Source: Chloroflexales bacterium (GTDB lineage Bacteria > Chloroflexota > Chloroflexia > Chloroflexales > Chloroflexaceae). Taken from it: 16,315 bases of DNA. This document shows, one piece after another, positions 7,715 through 15,478 of this stretch (positions within the stretch are counted from its first letter, which is position 1; each line of letters opens with the position of its first letter). The stretch spans positions 1-16,315 of the forward strand of contig JAAXUL010000070.1 of NCBI GenBank assembly GCA_013336035.1, in the 5' to 3' direction. Made by a program: the position numbers and the translations under genes. Below the pieces are notes generated by a model, which did not search any database, was not told the origin of the DNA, and was given only the letters and a program-made list of their open reading frames with translations.

Positions 7715-7733
7715 CCGGCCCGCAAGGGGCCGG
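7715..7733 (-). terminator. GC-rich hairpin between the LuxR-type regulator and serine hydrolase genes
   Basis: CCGGCCC and GGGCCGG pair around a 5-base loop, about 110 bases past the stop of the regulator gene. No T-run follows, so the assignment as a terminator is weak. The rest of the ~290-base gap shows no other clear element. Confidence 0.3.
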
Positions 7734-7844
7734 CCGCAGGCGCGAGCGCCCGGGTGGCGCATCAGTGGAAACTCGGGGAGTGCGCTCCACGCGGGAGTGC
7801 GCATGTGGCCGGCGTGCCTGCATGTCGGCTGCCGGCCAGCGCAG

Positions 7845-10364
7845 TCAGTGCAGCCCGTGCTCGAGGGCGTAGCGCGTGGCCGCGCTGCGCGAGGCGAGGC
7901 CCAGCTTGCTATAGATCGTGCGCACGTGCGACTGGACGGTGAGCGGGCTGAGCGCCAGGCGCGCGGCGATCTGCTTGTTCGATAATCCGGCGGCGAGCAG
8001 GCGCAGCACCTCGATCTCGCGCCCGGTCAGCATCTCCGGCCCTGACAGCAACTGCGTTGCTGGCGCTGGCTGTGATGAGCCGGCAGTGAGCGGTACGGTG
8101 GTCGTGTCGGCCGCCAGCGGCAACTCCTCGCGCGCCAGGGCCACGGCCTGGTCGAAAAGGAGCGCGCGCCCAGCCTCCCAGACCGCGCTGAAGGCCGCAG
8201 AGCCAAGCTGCGCTCGCACCAGCGTGAGGGTGCGCTCATGGTGTGGCTGGTCAGCGGCAGCGATCGGCGCCCCAAGCGCCTCCCGCAGCACCGATGCGGC
8301 GCCGAGCAAGCGCGCGGCGCGCGACGCGTGGCCACGCGCACCGGCCGCGCGCGCGATGCCCTCCAGGCAGGTGAGCATGCCGGCCCGATTCCCAAACTCC
8401 TCGAACAGCGCCAGGCTCTCGGTGAGGTGGGCTGCGGCAGGGGATGGCTCCGCCAGCTGGAGCTCGATCCGCCCCAGCGTGAGCAGCACCAGCGGGAATA
8501 GCCGCCGGACGCCAAGGGCACGGGCCAGGGCCAGGCTTTTCTCGGCCAGCGCCCGTCCCCGCAGATAGTCGTCCTGCTCGCGCGCCAGCTCTGCTAGCTC
8601 GTGGAGGGTGTATGCGATTGCCCACTGATTGCCAAGCTGCTGGAACATCTGGAGGCACTGCGCGAAGCCTGCCTGGGCTTCGTCGTAGGCGCCTTGCTGG
8701 CGGGCCAGGACCGCCGACAGATGCACCACCCAGGCCAACGGAGCGGGATCCTGCAGGTGCTGGAAGACCTCCGCGCTCGCTTCCAGTGGCGAGCGAGCCA
8801 GCGCGGCCTCCCCCTGATAGGTCAGCACCATGCCAAGCGCAAACAGCGCCCACCCCAGACCACGGCGGTCGCCTACGGCGCGGAAGATCGCGATACTCTC
8901 CTCCTCGCTGCTGCGCGCGATGGCGAAATCGCCCTGGAAGCAGGCGAAGCCGCCGCGCGCCAGCAAGCCCAGCGCACGCGCCCTGCCTGGCCCCGCCGCC
9001 TCTGGGCGCGCCAACAGCGCTTCCGCTAAGGCCCGCCCTTCGCGCCAGTAGCCGTTGAGATTCCAGAACCCATAACAGGCGAAGAGCAGCCGCGCCTGGT
9101 CCGCCAGGCCGTCGCCATCCTGCGCGAACCAGTCGTTGGCCGCGCGCAGGTTGTCGTGTTCAGCCTCCAGCCGGAGCAGCCAGGCCTGCTGCTCGGCTCC
9201 ATTCAGCTGTGGCTCAGCCTGCTCAGCGAGCGCCAGGAAGTAGGCCGCGTGGCGCCGCCGCACGCTCGCCTCCTCGCCCTGCGCGGCCAGCTGCTCCAGC
9301 GCATACGCGCGGATGGTCTCCAGGAGCGTGAACCGCGGCAGGCCGTCAGGCTGTGGCGTCTGGTGCACCAGGCTCTGGTCGATCAGCACCCCAAGCTGCG
9401 CCAGCAGGTCGGTCTCTGGCTCGCCGTCGGCCGCGCACACCGCCGCCGCCGCCTCGAGGGCCGCCCCGCCGACGAATACGCCCAGTCCGCGGAACAGCCG
9501 CTGCTCGGCCGGCGCGAGCAGGTCATAGCTCCAGGCGATCGCGGCCCGTAAAGTGTGATGCCGGGGCGGGTGGTCGTGGGCTCCGCCGGTCAGCAGCGCC
9601 AAGCGCTGGCTCAGCCGCGCCAGCAGGGCCGCCGGTGGCAGGACCGTGACGCGCGCCGCGGCCAGCTCGAGCGCCAGCGGTAGCCCATCCAGCTGGCAGC
9701 AGATCGTGGCGACCGTTGCGGCGTTGGCCTCGGCGAGCGTGAAGTCTGGCGCGACGGCCTGCGCGCGCGCCACAAAGAGCTGCACTGCCGCATTCGCCCC
9801 GAGCTGTGTGAGCGAGAATGGCTGCTGGAGGTCGGGCAGGACGAGGGGTGCGACGGCAAACACCTGTTCGCCATAGAGCTGCAAGCGGGTGCGGCTGGTG
9901 ACGAGCAGCCGCAGCTGCGGCGCGGCGGCCAGCAGCGCTGTCAGGTGTGGTCCGGCCTCCAGCAGGTGCTCAACGTTGTCCAGCAGCAACAGCTGCTGGC
10001 GCGGGCGCAGTGCCGCCGCAAGAGTCTCATTGAGCGGCTCGCCGCTGGCTTCGGGCACGCCCAGCACCTGGGCAAGCGCGCTCAGGACCAGTGCGGGGTC
10101 ACGCAGCCGCGCCAGCTCGACGACGGCGACGCCATCGGCGAAATGAGGGGCGACGATGGAGGCGAGCTGAAGCGCCAGGCGGGTCTTGCCGACGCCGCCA
10201 GGGCCAGTCAGGGTCAGGAGCCGCACGGTCGGGCGACGGAGCAACGCCTGAAGATGCGCCAGGTCAGCGTCGCGGCCGATCAAGGAGGTGAGGGGTGCGG
10301 GGAGGGTGGACGCAGTGCGAGGGATGTGGCTGAGGTTCAGAGCCGCTGGTGCCGGCGTGCTCAT
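7845..10364 (-). CDS. STAND-ATPase / TPR / LuxR-type transcriptional regulator
   Basis: Read from the ATG at 10364 (MSTPAPAALNLS, with AAGGGGCC upstream) the protein has 839 residues. Order of parts: IGRD motif; Walker A GPGGVGKT (54-61); Walker B LLLLDN (125-130); LLVTSRTRL sensor region; winged-helix part with PLALELAAARVTVLPPAALLARL; a long Ala/Leu-rich TPR-like array (about 340-700); and a C-terminal LuxR helix-turn-helix (about 778-839) reading LTGREIEVLRLLAAGLSNKQIA then SPLTVQSHVRTIYSKLG. This is the MalT/LAL design: a ligand or partner sensed by the TPR part switches the ATPase and the HTH binds DNA. An earlier in-frame start at 10553 lies upstream of the promoter found at 10452-10480, so the shorter form is chosen. 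Targets may include adjacent genes, but this is not shown. Confidence 0.9.
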   Translation of the reverse strand: MSTPAPAALNLSHIPRTASTLPAPLTSLIGRDADLAHLQALLRRPTVRLLTLTGPGGVGKTRLALQLASIVAPHFADGVAVVELARLRDPALVLSALAQVLGVPEASGEPLNETLAAALRPRQQLLLLDNVEHLLEAGPHLTALLAAAPQLRLLVTSRTRLQLYGEQVFAVAPLVLPDLQQPFSLTQLGANAAVQLFVARAQAVAPDFTLAEANAATVATICCQLDGLPLALELAAARVTVLPPAALLARLSQRLALLTGGAHDHPPRHHTLRAAIAWSYDLLAPAEQRLFRGLGVFVGGAALEAAAAVCAADGEPETDLLAQLGVLIDQSLVHQTPQPDGLPRFTLLETIRAYALEQLAAQGEEASVRRRHAAYFLALAEQAEPQLNGAEQQAWLLRLEAEHDNLRAANDWFAQDGDGLADQARLLFACYGFWNLNGYWREGRALAEALLARPEAAGPGRARALGLLARGGFACFQGDFAIARSSEEESIAIFRAVGDRRGLGWALFALGMVLTYQGEAALARSPLEASAEVFQHLQDPAPLAWVVHLSAVLARQQGAYDEAQAGFAQCLQMFQQLGNQWAIAYTLHELAELAREQDDYLRGRALAEKSLALARALGVRRLFPLVLLTLGRIELQLAEPSPAAAHLTESLALFEEFGNRAGMLTCLEGIARAAGARGHASRAARLLGAASVLREALGAPIAAADQPHHERTLTLVRAQLGSAAFSAVWEAGRALLFDQAVALAREELPLAADTTTVPLTAGSSQPAPATQLLSGPEMLTGREIEVLRLLAAGLSNKQIAARLALSPLTVQSHVRTIYSKLGLASRSAATRYALEHGLH

Positions 10365-10451
10365 GCCAGGCCCCTTCTGGCCGACGCCAACGCGCCAGAC
10401 GCTGCGCTGCGGCCCGCGTGTGCTCAATTGCGAGGACGGTGTGAGGGAGCA

Positions 10452-10480
10452 AGTATGGCACCGATCAAACCAGTTGTCAA
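10452..10480 (-). promoter_or_regulatory. Sigma70-type promoter of the LuxR-type regulator gene
   Basis: On the minus strand TTGACA (10480-10475, a perfect -35) and CATACT (10457-10452, 4 of 6 for -10) are exactly 17 bases apart. Transcription would start near 10445, giving a leader of about 80 bases to the ATG at 10364. Confidence 0.6.
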
Positions 10481-10617
10481 TCGGTCTTGACCACCAGACC
10501 CTGGAGGAAATCTGTTCCTCTTGACACAAGCCGTATACTGACAACCGCAGCATCTCCTCGATCCTATACGGCCTTCATTTGCGCTCAACTCTCCCACCTG
10601 CAGGGCTTCACAGCGCA

Positions 10618-10655
10618 GAGCAGCTTCGGCTGCTCGCTTCATCCTACCTTTTTTT
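10618..10655 (+). terminator. C(TTCG)G tetraloop hairpin followed by seven T's
   Basis: GAGCAGC and GCTGCTC form a perfect 7-bp stem closed by a TTCG tetraloop, a very stable RNA fold on the plus strand. Seven T's follow at 10649-10655, thirteen bases after the stem, farther than in a standard intrinsic terminator. It could end a short rightward transcript or act as a leader element. Confidence 0.4.
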
Positions 10656-10793
10656 CTGATCGAGACACTCTGACCCATCCCCACGCTCTGGGGACGATAT
10701 TGACGTTGGCGCCACTTCGACAGCGCCGACATTCCAGATCGCTGTGCGGGAGTGGCGCGGTGTGATGGCTGCTACTCATCCCCCACCACGACG

Positions 10794-10840
10794 TGATCGG
10801 CCGACGATCAAAACACCGCTGGCCTGCAGGTGATGCAGGC
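10794..10840 (+). promoter_or_regulatory. Two tandem inverted repeats upstream of the DUF4386 gene
   Basis: TGATCG-GCCGA-CGATCA (10794-10810) is followed by GCCTGCA-GGTGA-TGCAGGC (10822-10840), both perfect in their arms, 50-100 bases before the DUF4386 start. They could be protein-binding operators or leader hairpins; no T-run follows. Confidence 0.35.
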
Positions 10841-10890
10841 TCAAGGGACCCGTCAACCCGAGCGGTGACGCTCATCGAAAGGGCCACCTG

Positions 10891-11625
10891 ATGACGACCA
10901 TTGGCACGCGCCGCCTGACAGGATCGCTGCTCATCCTGGTGCCGCTCGCGTTCACCGCTTGCTTCACCCTGCTCCAGATCCAGTTCGAGTACCCCGACAT
11001 CCTGCGCCAGCCAACTGCCGACGTGCTGGCCAAGTTCCAGGCCGGCGGCTCTGGCCTGGTCGCCGTCTGGTACGTCCTGACCCTCACCGCCGTGCTCTTC
11101 ATCCCCGTCGTCGTCCTCCTCCATCACGTGCTCGCAGGCCAGGACGCCTCCCTCACCTTGCGGGTCGCCACGGTCTTCGGGATTGTCGCCGGCCTGGCCC
11201 AGACGCTCGGCTTCCTGCGCTGGCCCTTCCTGGTCCCCCACCTGGCGGCGACCTACCTGGCGCCAGAGGCCGATGCGGCCCAGCGCGCGGCCGCGGCCAT
11301 AGCCTTCGATGCCTTTCATCGCTACGCGGGCATGGCGGTCGGCGAGCACCTGGGCTATCTGAGCACCAGTGCCTGGACCTTCCTGGTGGCCCTGCTCATG
11401 CTGCGCGCGCCCCTGTTCGGGCGCTGGCTTGGGGTGAGCGGGATGGTTCTGGCCCTGGGCGTGGCGACCGGGCTGCTCGAGCCGGCGGGGGTGCCCGCGG
11501 TCGGCGCGATCAACGCGATTAGCTACCTGGCCTGGGCGCTCTGGCTAGTCATCGTCGGGGCGGTGCTCCTGCTCCGCCGTCCGGACGCTGCGCCGGCCAA
11601 GCAAGCCCTGACCGCCGCACGCTGA
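10891..11625 (+). CDS. DUF4386-family polytopic membrane protein
   Basis: 244 residues with about six hydrophobic helices, in the pattern of DUF4386: an N-terminal helix (GSLLILVPLAFTACFTLLQI), the region YPDILRQPTADVLAKFQAGG, a helix pair around VWYVLTLTAVLFIPVVVLL, the motif FLRWPFLVPHLA, then FHRYAGMAVGEHLGYL and two final helices before a short basic tail. The biochemical role of this family is unknown to me. The start has AAAGGG about nine bases upstream. The epimerase-like gene begins 41 bases after its stop, so it is probably the first gene of a three-gene operon. Confidence 0.85.
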   Translation: MTTIGTRRLTGSLLILVPLAFTACFTLLQIQFEYPDILRQPTADVLAKFQAGGSGLVAVWYVLTLTAVLFIPVVVLLHHVLAGQDASLTLRVATVFGIVAGLAQTLGFLRWPFLVPHLAATYLAPEADAAQRAAAAIAFDAFHRYAGMAVGEHLGYLSTSAWTFLVALLMLRAPLFGRWLGVSGMVLALGVATGLLEPAGVPAVGAINAISYLAWALWLVIVGAVLLLRRPDAAPAKQALTAAR

Positions 11626-11666
11626 GCCCGGAACGCCGTTGGGGCTCTTCAGAACAAGGCGAGGAG

Positions 11667-12659
11667 ATGCTGGTGATGGTGAGCGCAGACGAACTGCACG
11701 TGGTCTACGGGACGGGGCCGGTGGGTACGGCGGTGATCACTGAGCTGCTGGCGCGGGGCAAGCGGGTGCGTGTGGTGACGCGGAGCGGGGCGCGCAAGCA
11801 CCTGCCGCCCCAGGTGGAGATGGTACGCGGTGACGCCACCGACCCGGCCGATGCCCGGCGGGCCTGCGCCGACGCGACCCACGTCTACAACTGCGCCAAC
11901 CCGTTGGACTACCACCGCTGGCCCGAGCAGTTCCCGCCCCTCCAGCAGGGGGTGCTGGAAGGCGCCGCGGCCAACGGCGCCAGGCTGATTGTGATGGAGA
12001 ACCTTTACATGTACGGCCCCCATGGCGGGGCGCCGATGCGTGAGACAACGCCGATGCACGGCCGTGGTCCGCGTAGCAGCACCCGCGCGCAGATGACTGA
12101 GGCGTTGTTCGCGGCCCACACGGCCGGCAGGGTGCAGGCGACCAGCGTGCGCGCCGCGGATCTCTTCGGCCCCTACGTTACCGAGTCCCTGGTGGGCGAG
12201 CGCCTGTTCGGCCCACTGCTCGCAGGGAAGCCTGCCCAGCTCTTCGCCAATCTCGACGTGCCACATAGCGTGAGCTACATCGGCGATGTGGGGCGCGCCC
12301 TGGTGACGGTGGGCGCTGACGAGCGGGCGCTGGGCCGGGCCTGGCACGTCCCCAACGCCCCCGCGGTGACTCTGCGCCAATTCGCCCAGCTCCTCGGCGA
12401 GGAGGCGGGCATCGAGCCGAAGCTCCAGGCTCTGCCCCGGCCCGTGACCCGCGCTCTGCTGCCGATCCTTGGCCTATTCACCCCGCCCCTGCGCGGGCTC
12501 GAGGAGAACCTCTACATCGGCTACGAGCCCTATATCGTCGACCACAGCGCCTATGCTCAGCTCTTCGGCAATCATGCTAGCCCACTGCGCGCGGCGCTGC
12601 GCACGACCGTGCAGTGGTATCGGGAAGGCGCGGCGACCGCCCAGCCCACAGCCGCCTGA
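11667..12659 (+). CDS. NAD(P)-dependent epimerase/dehydratase-like SDR protein
   Basis: 330 residues of the extended/atypical short-chain dehydrogenase family. The N-terminal nucleotide-binding turn is VVYGTGPVGTAV (GTGPVG at 15-20), followed by RVRVVTRSG, MVRGDATDP and THVYNCANPLDYHRW. The catalytic region has MENLYMYGP; the usual Y-x-x-x-K pair is altered here, with YMYG and no Lys at the standard spacing, as in many NmrA-like or atypical SDRs. It may therefore bind NAD(P) without being a classical epimerase. Later text (PHSVSYIGDVGRALVTVG, RAWHVPNAPAVTLRQFAQLL) is typical for the family. Two starts are possible, ATG at 11667 or ATG at 11676; AAGG eleven bases before the first supports it. 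It is the middle gene of a likely operon. Confidence 0.85.
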   Translation: MLVMVSADELHVVYGTGPVGTAVITELLARGKRVRVVTRSGARKHLPPQVEMVRGDATDPADARRACADATHVYNCANPLDYHRWPEQFPPLQQGVLEGAAANGARLIVMENLYMYGPHGGAPMRETTPMHGRGPRSSTRAQMTEALFAAHTAGRVQATSVRAADLFGPYVTESLVGERLFGPLLAGKPAQLFANLDVPHSVSYIGDVGRALVTVGADERALGRAWHVPNAPAVTLRQFAQLLGEEAGIEPKLQALPRPVTRALLPILGLFTPPLRGLEENLYIGYEPYIVDHSAYAQLFGNHASPLRAALRTTVQWYREGAATAQPTAA

Positions 12660-12703
12660 ACGACAGCGTGGATCGGAACTTCCTAAGCACGGAGACACGC
12701 ACT

Positions 12704-13264
12704 ATGACCAGTGTGATAGCGCGACAGGCGCGCGGCGGGTGGGGCTTCTGGGGCGGGTGGGCTCTGGCCTTCCTCGGCTTCCCCGTCGGTGGGCTGGCCG
12801 GCCTCGGTCTTGCGGGTGGGGTGAGCGGGCCAGCGCAAGCACTGCTCGGCGGGGCGACGACTGGGGCGGTGATTGGCGCGGCTCAGTGGCTGGTGCTGCG
12901 CCGGCGCCTACCCCTGACGCCCTGGTGGATTGTGGCCACTGCTGCCGGAATGGCGACTGGCCTGGCGCTCGGCGTGGGGCTCTTTGGCACCGCTACGGTC
13001 GGCACTGCCCTCCTGATGCGCGCCCTCGTGACTGGGGCAGGAATCGGATTGGCTCAATACCTTCTGCTGCGGCGCTTCACGCGTTGGGCACCTCTGTGGG
13101 TGGTAGCAGTAACCCTGGGCTGGACCCTCGGCTGGGGCATCACCGCAGCAGTCGGGGTTGATCTCTCTCCCAACTTCACCGTCTTCGGCTCAACCGGTGC
13201 CTGGGCTTTCCAGTTGCTCACCGGGGTTACGCTCGCCTGGCTGCTACGAGCGGACGCGAAGTAG
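12704..13264 (+). CDS. Small Gly/Ala-rich polytopic membrane protein, function unknown
   Basis: 186 residues from the ATG at 12704, which has GGAG ten bases upstream; a longer frame to 12614 overlaps the preceding gene and is not supported. The protein is mostly hydrophobic, with about five membrane segments that alternate Gly/Ala-rich helices with basic loops (VLRRRLPLTPWWIV, LLLRRFTRWAPLWVV). The two WLVLRRR.. / YLLLRRF.. halves look like an internal duplication: each has 'GA.IG.AQ(W/Y)L(V/L)LRR' followed by a 'P.WW(I/V)' or 'PLWVV' helix. I recognise no characterised function. It follows the SDR gene by 44 bases on the same strand. Confidence 0.7.
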   Translation: MTSVIARQARGGWGFWGGWALAFLGFPVGGLAGLGLAGGVSGPAQALLGGATTGAVIGAAQWLVLRRRLPLTPWWIVATAAGMATGLALGVGLFGTATVGTALLMRALVTGAGIGLAQYLLLRRFTRWAPLWVVAVTLGWTLGWGITAAVGVDLSPNFTVFGSTGAWAFQLLTGVTLAWLLRADAK

Positions 13265-13597
13265 CCCATATATAGTGATCGTTTCCGCTTTGCTACGCTA
13301 TGTGCCAAACCGCTTCTAGCTCAGCTCTATTGCACAGTACAATGCTCCAAATCGCCCAGATGCCTGACCGGAAGTAGTTGGAAGCAAGACGTGGAGCAAG
13401 GCGCGGAGTGGGCCAGCCCACCCCGCGATCCGTTAGCGCGACGAGGACCGCGAGGGCCTCCTGGTCGCGCCCCTCGGCAGTCAGGAGGCTAGCAACCCTG
13501 TAGGGAACGTTGCTGCGCGGGTAGCCCAGGAGCTGCACTTGGCCCGAGGGCACCTGCGCCATCAAACCCCAGCCGCCTGAGATCCGACTCGCGTCTC
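13265..13597. other. Intergenic region with no intact gene
   Basis: About 330 bases between the DUF4386 operon and the ABC exporter promoter. It holds a short possible remnant of a TPR-type protein on the minus strand (13371-13505). I see no terminator with a T-run after the membrane protein gene. Confidence 0.45.
13371..13505 (-). pseudogene. Possible remnant of the TPR tail of a signalling protein
   Basis: The minus strand encodes a 45-residue stretch, YRVASLLTAEGRDQEALAVL then VALTDRGVGWPTPR, that resembles the last TPR-like repeat of large AAA/TPR regulators such as the one at 7845-10364. The flanking sequence in the frame has no such character. Recognition rests on style only. Confidence 0.25.
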
Positions 13598-13626
13598 TTG
13601 TCAATGGCACGCCGGTCTGTTATCGT
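13598..13626 (+). promoter_or_regulatory. Promoter of the ABC exporter operon
   Basis: TTGTCA (13598-13603, 5 of 6 for -35) and TATCGT (13621-13626, 4 of 6 for -10) are separated by exactly 17 bases. Transcription from about 13633 would give a leader of roughly 110 bases before the ATPase start. Confidence 0.5.
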
Positions 13627-13665
13627 TGGGGCGGGAGCGCACAACCGCAGAGGAGGCTCGGCTCC

Positions 13666-13701
13666 GTGACACCCGAGCACTGGTGGAGGCTGCCGTCGTG
13701 A
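13666..13701 (+). CDS. Putative 11-residue leader peptide with tandem Trp codons
   Basis: A GTG at 13666 with AGGAGG nine bases upstream (13651-13656) starts the peptide MTPEHWWRLPS, ending in TGA at 13699-13701. The two Trp codons (13681-13686) sit at the 5' edge of the following hairpin, and the stop codon lies in its loop. This is the layout of ribosome-sensing leader peptides, as in amino-acid biosynthesis operons and some antibiotic-export operons. The first gene downstream is an ABC transporter, not a Trp pathway gene. A short hairpin (13656-13661 with 13673-13678) encloses the start codon. Expression of so short a frame cannot be proven by reading. Confidence 0.5.
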   Translation: MTPEHWWRLPS

Positions 13702-13720
13702 TTCGGGCTGCCTCTTTTTT
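13685..13720 (+). terminator. Intrinsic terminator (attenuator) in the leader of the ABC exporter operon
   Basis: GAGGC (13686-13690) pairs with GCCTC (13710-13714). The stem continues through one mismatch into GCCG with CGGGC (one bulge), and six T's follow at once (13715-13720). It lies 22 bases before the ATPase start and after the promoter, so it would stop transcription unless disrupted. GCCTC could instead pair with an earlier GAGGC at 13653-13657. Confidence 0.55.
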
Positions 13721-13742
13721 CGTGGTCGTTGAGGGACTCCCC

Positions 13743-14654
13743 ATGGGCGATGCCATCGTGATCGAGCGACTCTCGAAATCCTTCGGCCATGTGCAGGCCC
13801 TGGACTCCATCACCGTGCGGGTCAGGCCCGGCGAGCTCTATGGCTTCATTGGGCGCAACGGCGCGGGGAAGACTACCACCATCCGCGCCCTGCTGGGCAT
13901 GATCCGCCCAGACGCGGGGACGATCCAGGTGCTGGGCCAGCCGGTCGGCTCGCACGGGCGTGGACCCTGGCGGCGAGTTGGGCACCTGGTCGAGCAGCCG
14001 GCCGCCTACCCGGAGTTGACGGTACGGCAGAACCTGGAGATCGCCTGCCGTCTGCACGGGCTTACGAATACGCACGCCGTCTCGCGCATCATCGAGCGCC
14101 TGGGCCTCGACCCCTACGCGAGCCGCAAAGCGCACGCACTCTCCACGGGCAACCTCCAGCGTCTGGGGCTGGCGCGGGCGCTGGTGCATGCGCCTGAGCT
14201 GCTTATCCTTGACGAGCCAACCAATGGGCTTGATCCCGCAGGCGTGGTGGAGATCCGCGAGCTCCTGGCGAGCCTCGCCCACGAGCGCGGCATGACCGTG
14301 TTCTTATCGAGCCACATCCTGACCGAGGTCGATCGCCTTGCCACACGCATCGGCATCATCCACCAGGGCTGTGTCCTGGAGGAACTCGAGGTCGACCAGC
14401 TGGCGGCCCTCCGCGCCCGACGCCTGGAGATCGAGGCCCGCCACTTCGACGATGCACGCCGCGCGCTGATCACGGCGGGCTTTGCGGTGCGCGTGGACGA
14501 GCAGACCCTGGTCGTGCAGGATGCTCGCGCGATTGAGGCGCCGGATGCGGTGGCAACCATCCTGGTCCAGGCGGGGACGCCCCCGACCAGGCTGGCAGTG
14601 GAGCAGGAAGATCTTGAGGCCTACTTCCTACGTTTGACGGGAGGAGCCATATGA
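13743..14654 (+). CDS. ABC transporter ATP-binding protein, BcrA-like exporter type
   Basis: 304 residues from the ATG at 13743 (MGDAIVIERLSKSFG), with GAGGGA six bases upstream. A longer frame to 13626 runs back into the leader and promoter and is rejected. All nucleotide-binding motifs are present: Walker A GRNGAGKTT (37-45), Q-loop EQ (84-85), signature LSTGNLQRLGLA (133-144; Thr replaces the usual second Gly), Walker B LLILDEPTNGLD (153-164) and the switch His in SSHIL (H191). A ~90-residue C-terminal extension matches BcrA/CcmA-type exporter ATPases. These, with ABC-2 permeases, move antibiotics, lantibiotics or lipids outward. It overlaps the permease gene by four bases (ATGA), showing translational coupling. 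The leader in front suggests attenuation control. Confidence 0.92.
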   Translation: MGDAIVIERLSKSFGHVQALDSITVRVRPGELYGFIGRNGAGKTTTIRALLGMIRPDAGTIQVLGQPVGSHGRGPWRRVGHLVEQPAAYPELTVRQNLEIACRLHGLTNTHAVSRIIERLGLDPYASRKAHALSTGNLQRLGLARALVHAPELLILDEPTNGLDPAGVVEIRELLASLAHERGMTVFLSSHILTEVDRLATRIGIIHQGCVLEELEVDQLAALRARRLEIEARHFDDARRALITAGFAVRVDEQTLVVQDARAIEAPDAVATILVQAGTPPTRLAVEQEDLEAYFLRLTGGAI

Positions 14655-15439
14655 ATGCCTTCCGTGTTGCGCTCTGGGCCGAGCTGCTTAAGGCGCGTCA
14701 CGCACTGGTCGCACCGCTGACCACCCTGGGCTTCCTGATCTTGCCCCTGGTCGGTGGGCTCTTCATGCTCATCTTGAAGAACCCGGCGCGGGCGCAGGCG
14801 CTTGGCCTGATCAGCGTGAAAGCCCAGCTGACCGCGGGGGTGGCCGACTGGCCGACCTTCCTCCAGATGCTGGCCCAGGGGGTCGGGATCGGTGGGGCCA
14901 TCCTCTTCGCGCTGATCACGGCCTGGGTCTTCGGGCGCGAGTTTTCCGACCACACCGTCAAGGAGCTCCTGGCCCTGCCGACGCCGCGGGGGGCGATCGT
15001 CGGGGCGAAGTTTGCGCTGCTCGCCCTGTGGCTCCTCAGCCTGACGGTGCTGGTCTTTGTGGTCGGGCTAGGCATCGGCGCGGCCGTGAATATCCCGGGC
15101 TGGTCGCCCGCGCTGATCTGGTCCGCGCTGACGACCGTGCTCACCGTCGCTCTGCTGACCGGGTTATTGATGCCCTGGGTCGCGCTGGTCGCGAGCGTGG
15201 GGCGTGGCTACCTGGCCCCGATGGGCTGGGCCGTGCTGACCCTGGTCCTGGCCCAGGTGGTCAGCGTGCTGGGCTGGGGCGACTGGTTTCCCTGGGCGGT
15301 GCCCGTGCTACTCAGTGGCATGGCGGGGCCCAGTGCGGCACGGATGGGCCTGCACGGCTACCTCGTGGTGATCCTGGTCGGTATCGCCGGGGGAGCAGCC
15401 ACCACACTGTGGTGGCGCAGCGCCGATCAGGCCCGCTAG
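14651..15439 (+). CDS. ABC-2 type transporter permease (BcrB-like)
   Basis: 262 residues with about six membrane segments. The N-terminus MNAFRVALWAELLKARH has the 'E..K.(R)' coupling helix found at the start of ABC-2 permeases of the BcrB/LanE type. After the first helix comes a ~45-residue outer region, then FALITAWVFGREFSDHTVKE, the hallmark 'G.E...T.K.LL..P' cytosolic stretch before LALPTPRGAIVGAKF. Four further helices follow. It forms the membrane half of the exporter with the overlapping ATPase gene and has GGAGG just before its ATG. The substrate is unknown; peptide antibiotics are the commonest for this pair type. Confidence 0.9.
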   Translation: MNAFRVALWAELLKARHALVAPLTTLGFLILPLVGGLFMLILKNPARAQALGLISVKAQLTAGVADWPTFLQMLAQGVGIGGAILFALITAWVFGREFSDHTVKELLALPTPRGAIVGAKFALLALWLLSLTVLVFVVGLGIGAAVNIPGWSPALIWSALTTVLTVALLTGLLMPWVALVASVGRGYLAPMGWAVLTLVLAQVVSVLGWGDWFPWAVPVLLSGMAGPSAARMGLHGYLVVILVGIAGGAATTLWWRSADQAR

Positions 15440-15478
15440 CCGGCGCGTTGCTTCTGGCGCGACGAGGAGGCTTGAGGC

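Larger units (their letters stand above)
10365..10890. other. Divergent intergenic region between the LuxR-type regulator and the DUF4386 operon
   Basis: These 526 bases hold the regulator's promoter on the left, a C(TTCG)G hairpin with a T-run in the middle, and two tandem short hairpins on the right. No intact gene is evident; overlapping frames on both strands are Arg/Ser-rich shadows. I could not find a well-spaced -35/-10 pair for the rightward operon. Confidence 0.5.

Noticed and set aside
10365..10553. Longer form of the LuxR-type regulator starting at 10553 (902 residues)
   Set aside because: The extra 63 residues are unlike the family and would start upstream of the 17-spaced promoter at 10452-10480; the ATG at 10364 has its own ribosome site.
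10765..10833. 22-codon plus-strand frame with a Pro-Pro-Pro run, ending inside a hairpin, upstream of DUF4386
   Set aside because: It resembles a stalling leader peptide, but its GGAG is 12 bases away, no T-run follows the hairpin and no promoter was found.
13626..13742. N-terminal extension of the ABC ATPase to 13626
   Set aside because: It would begin at the -10 element and translate through the leader peptide and terminator; the family's normal start matches the ATG at 13743.
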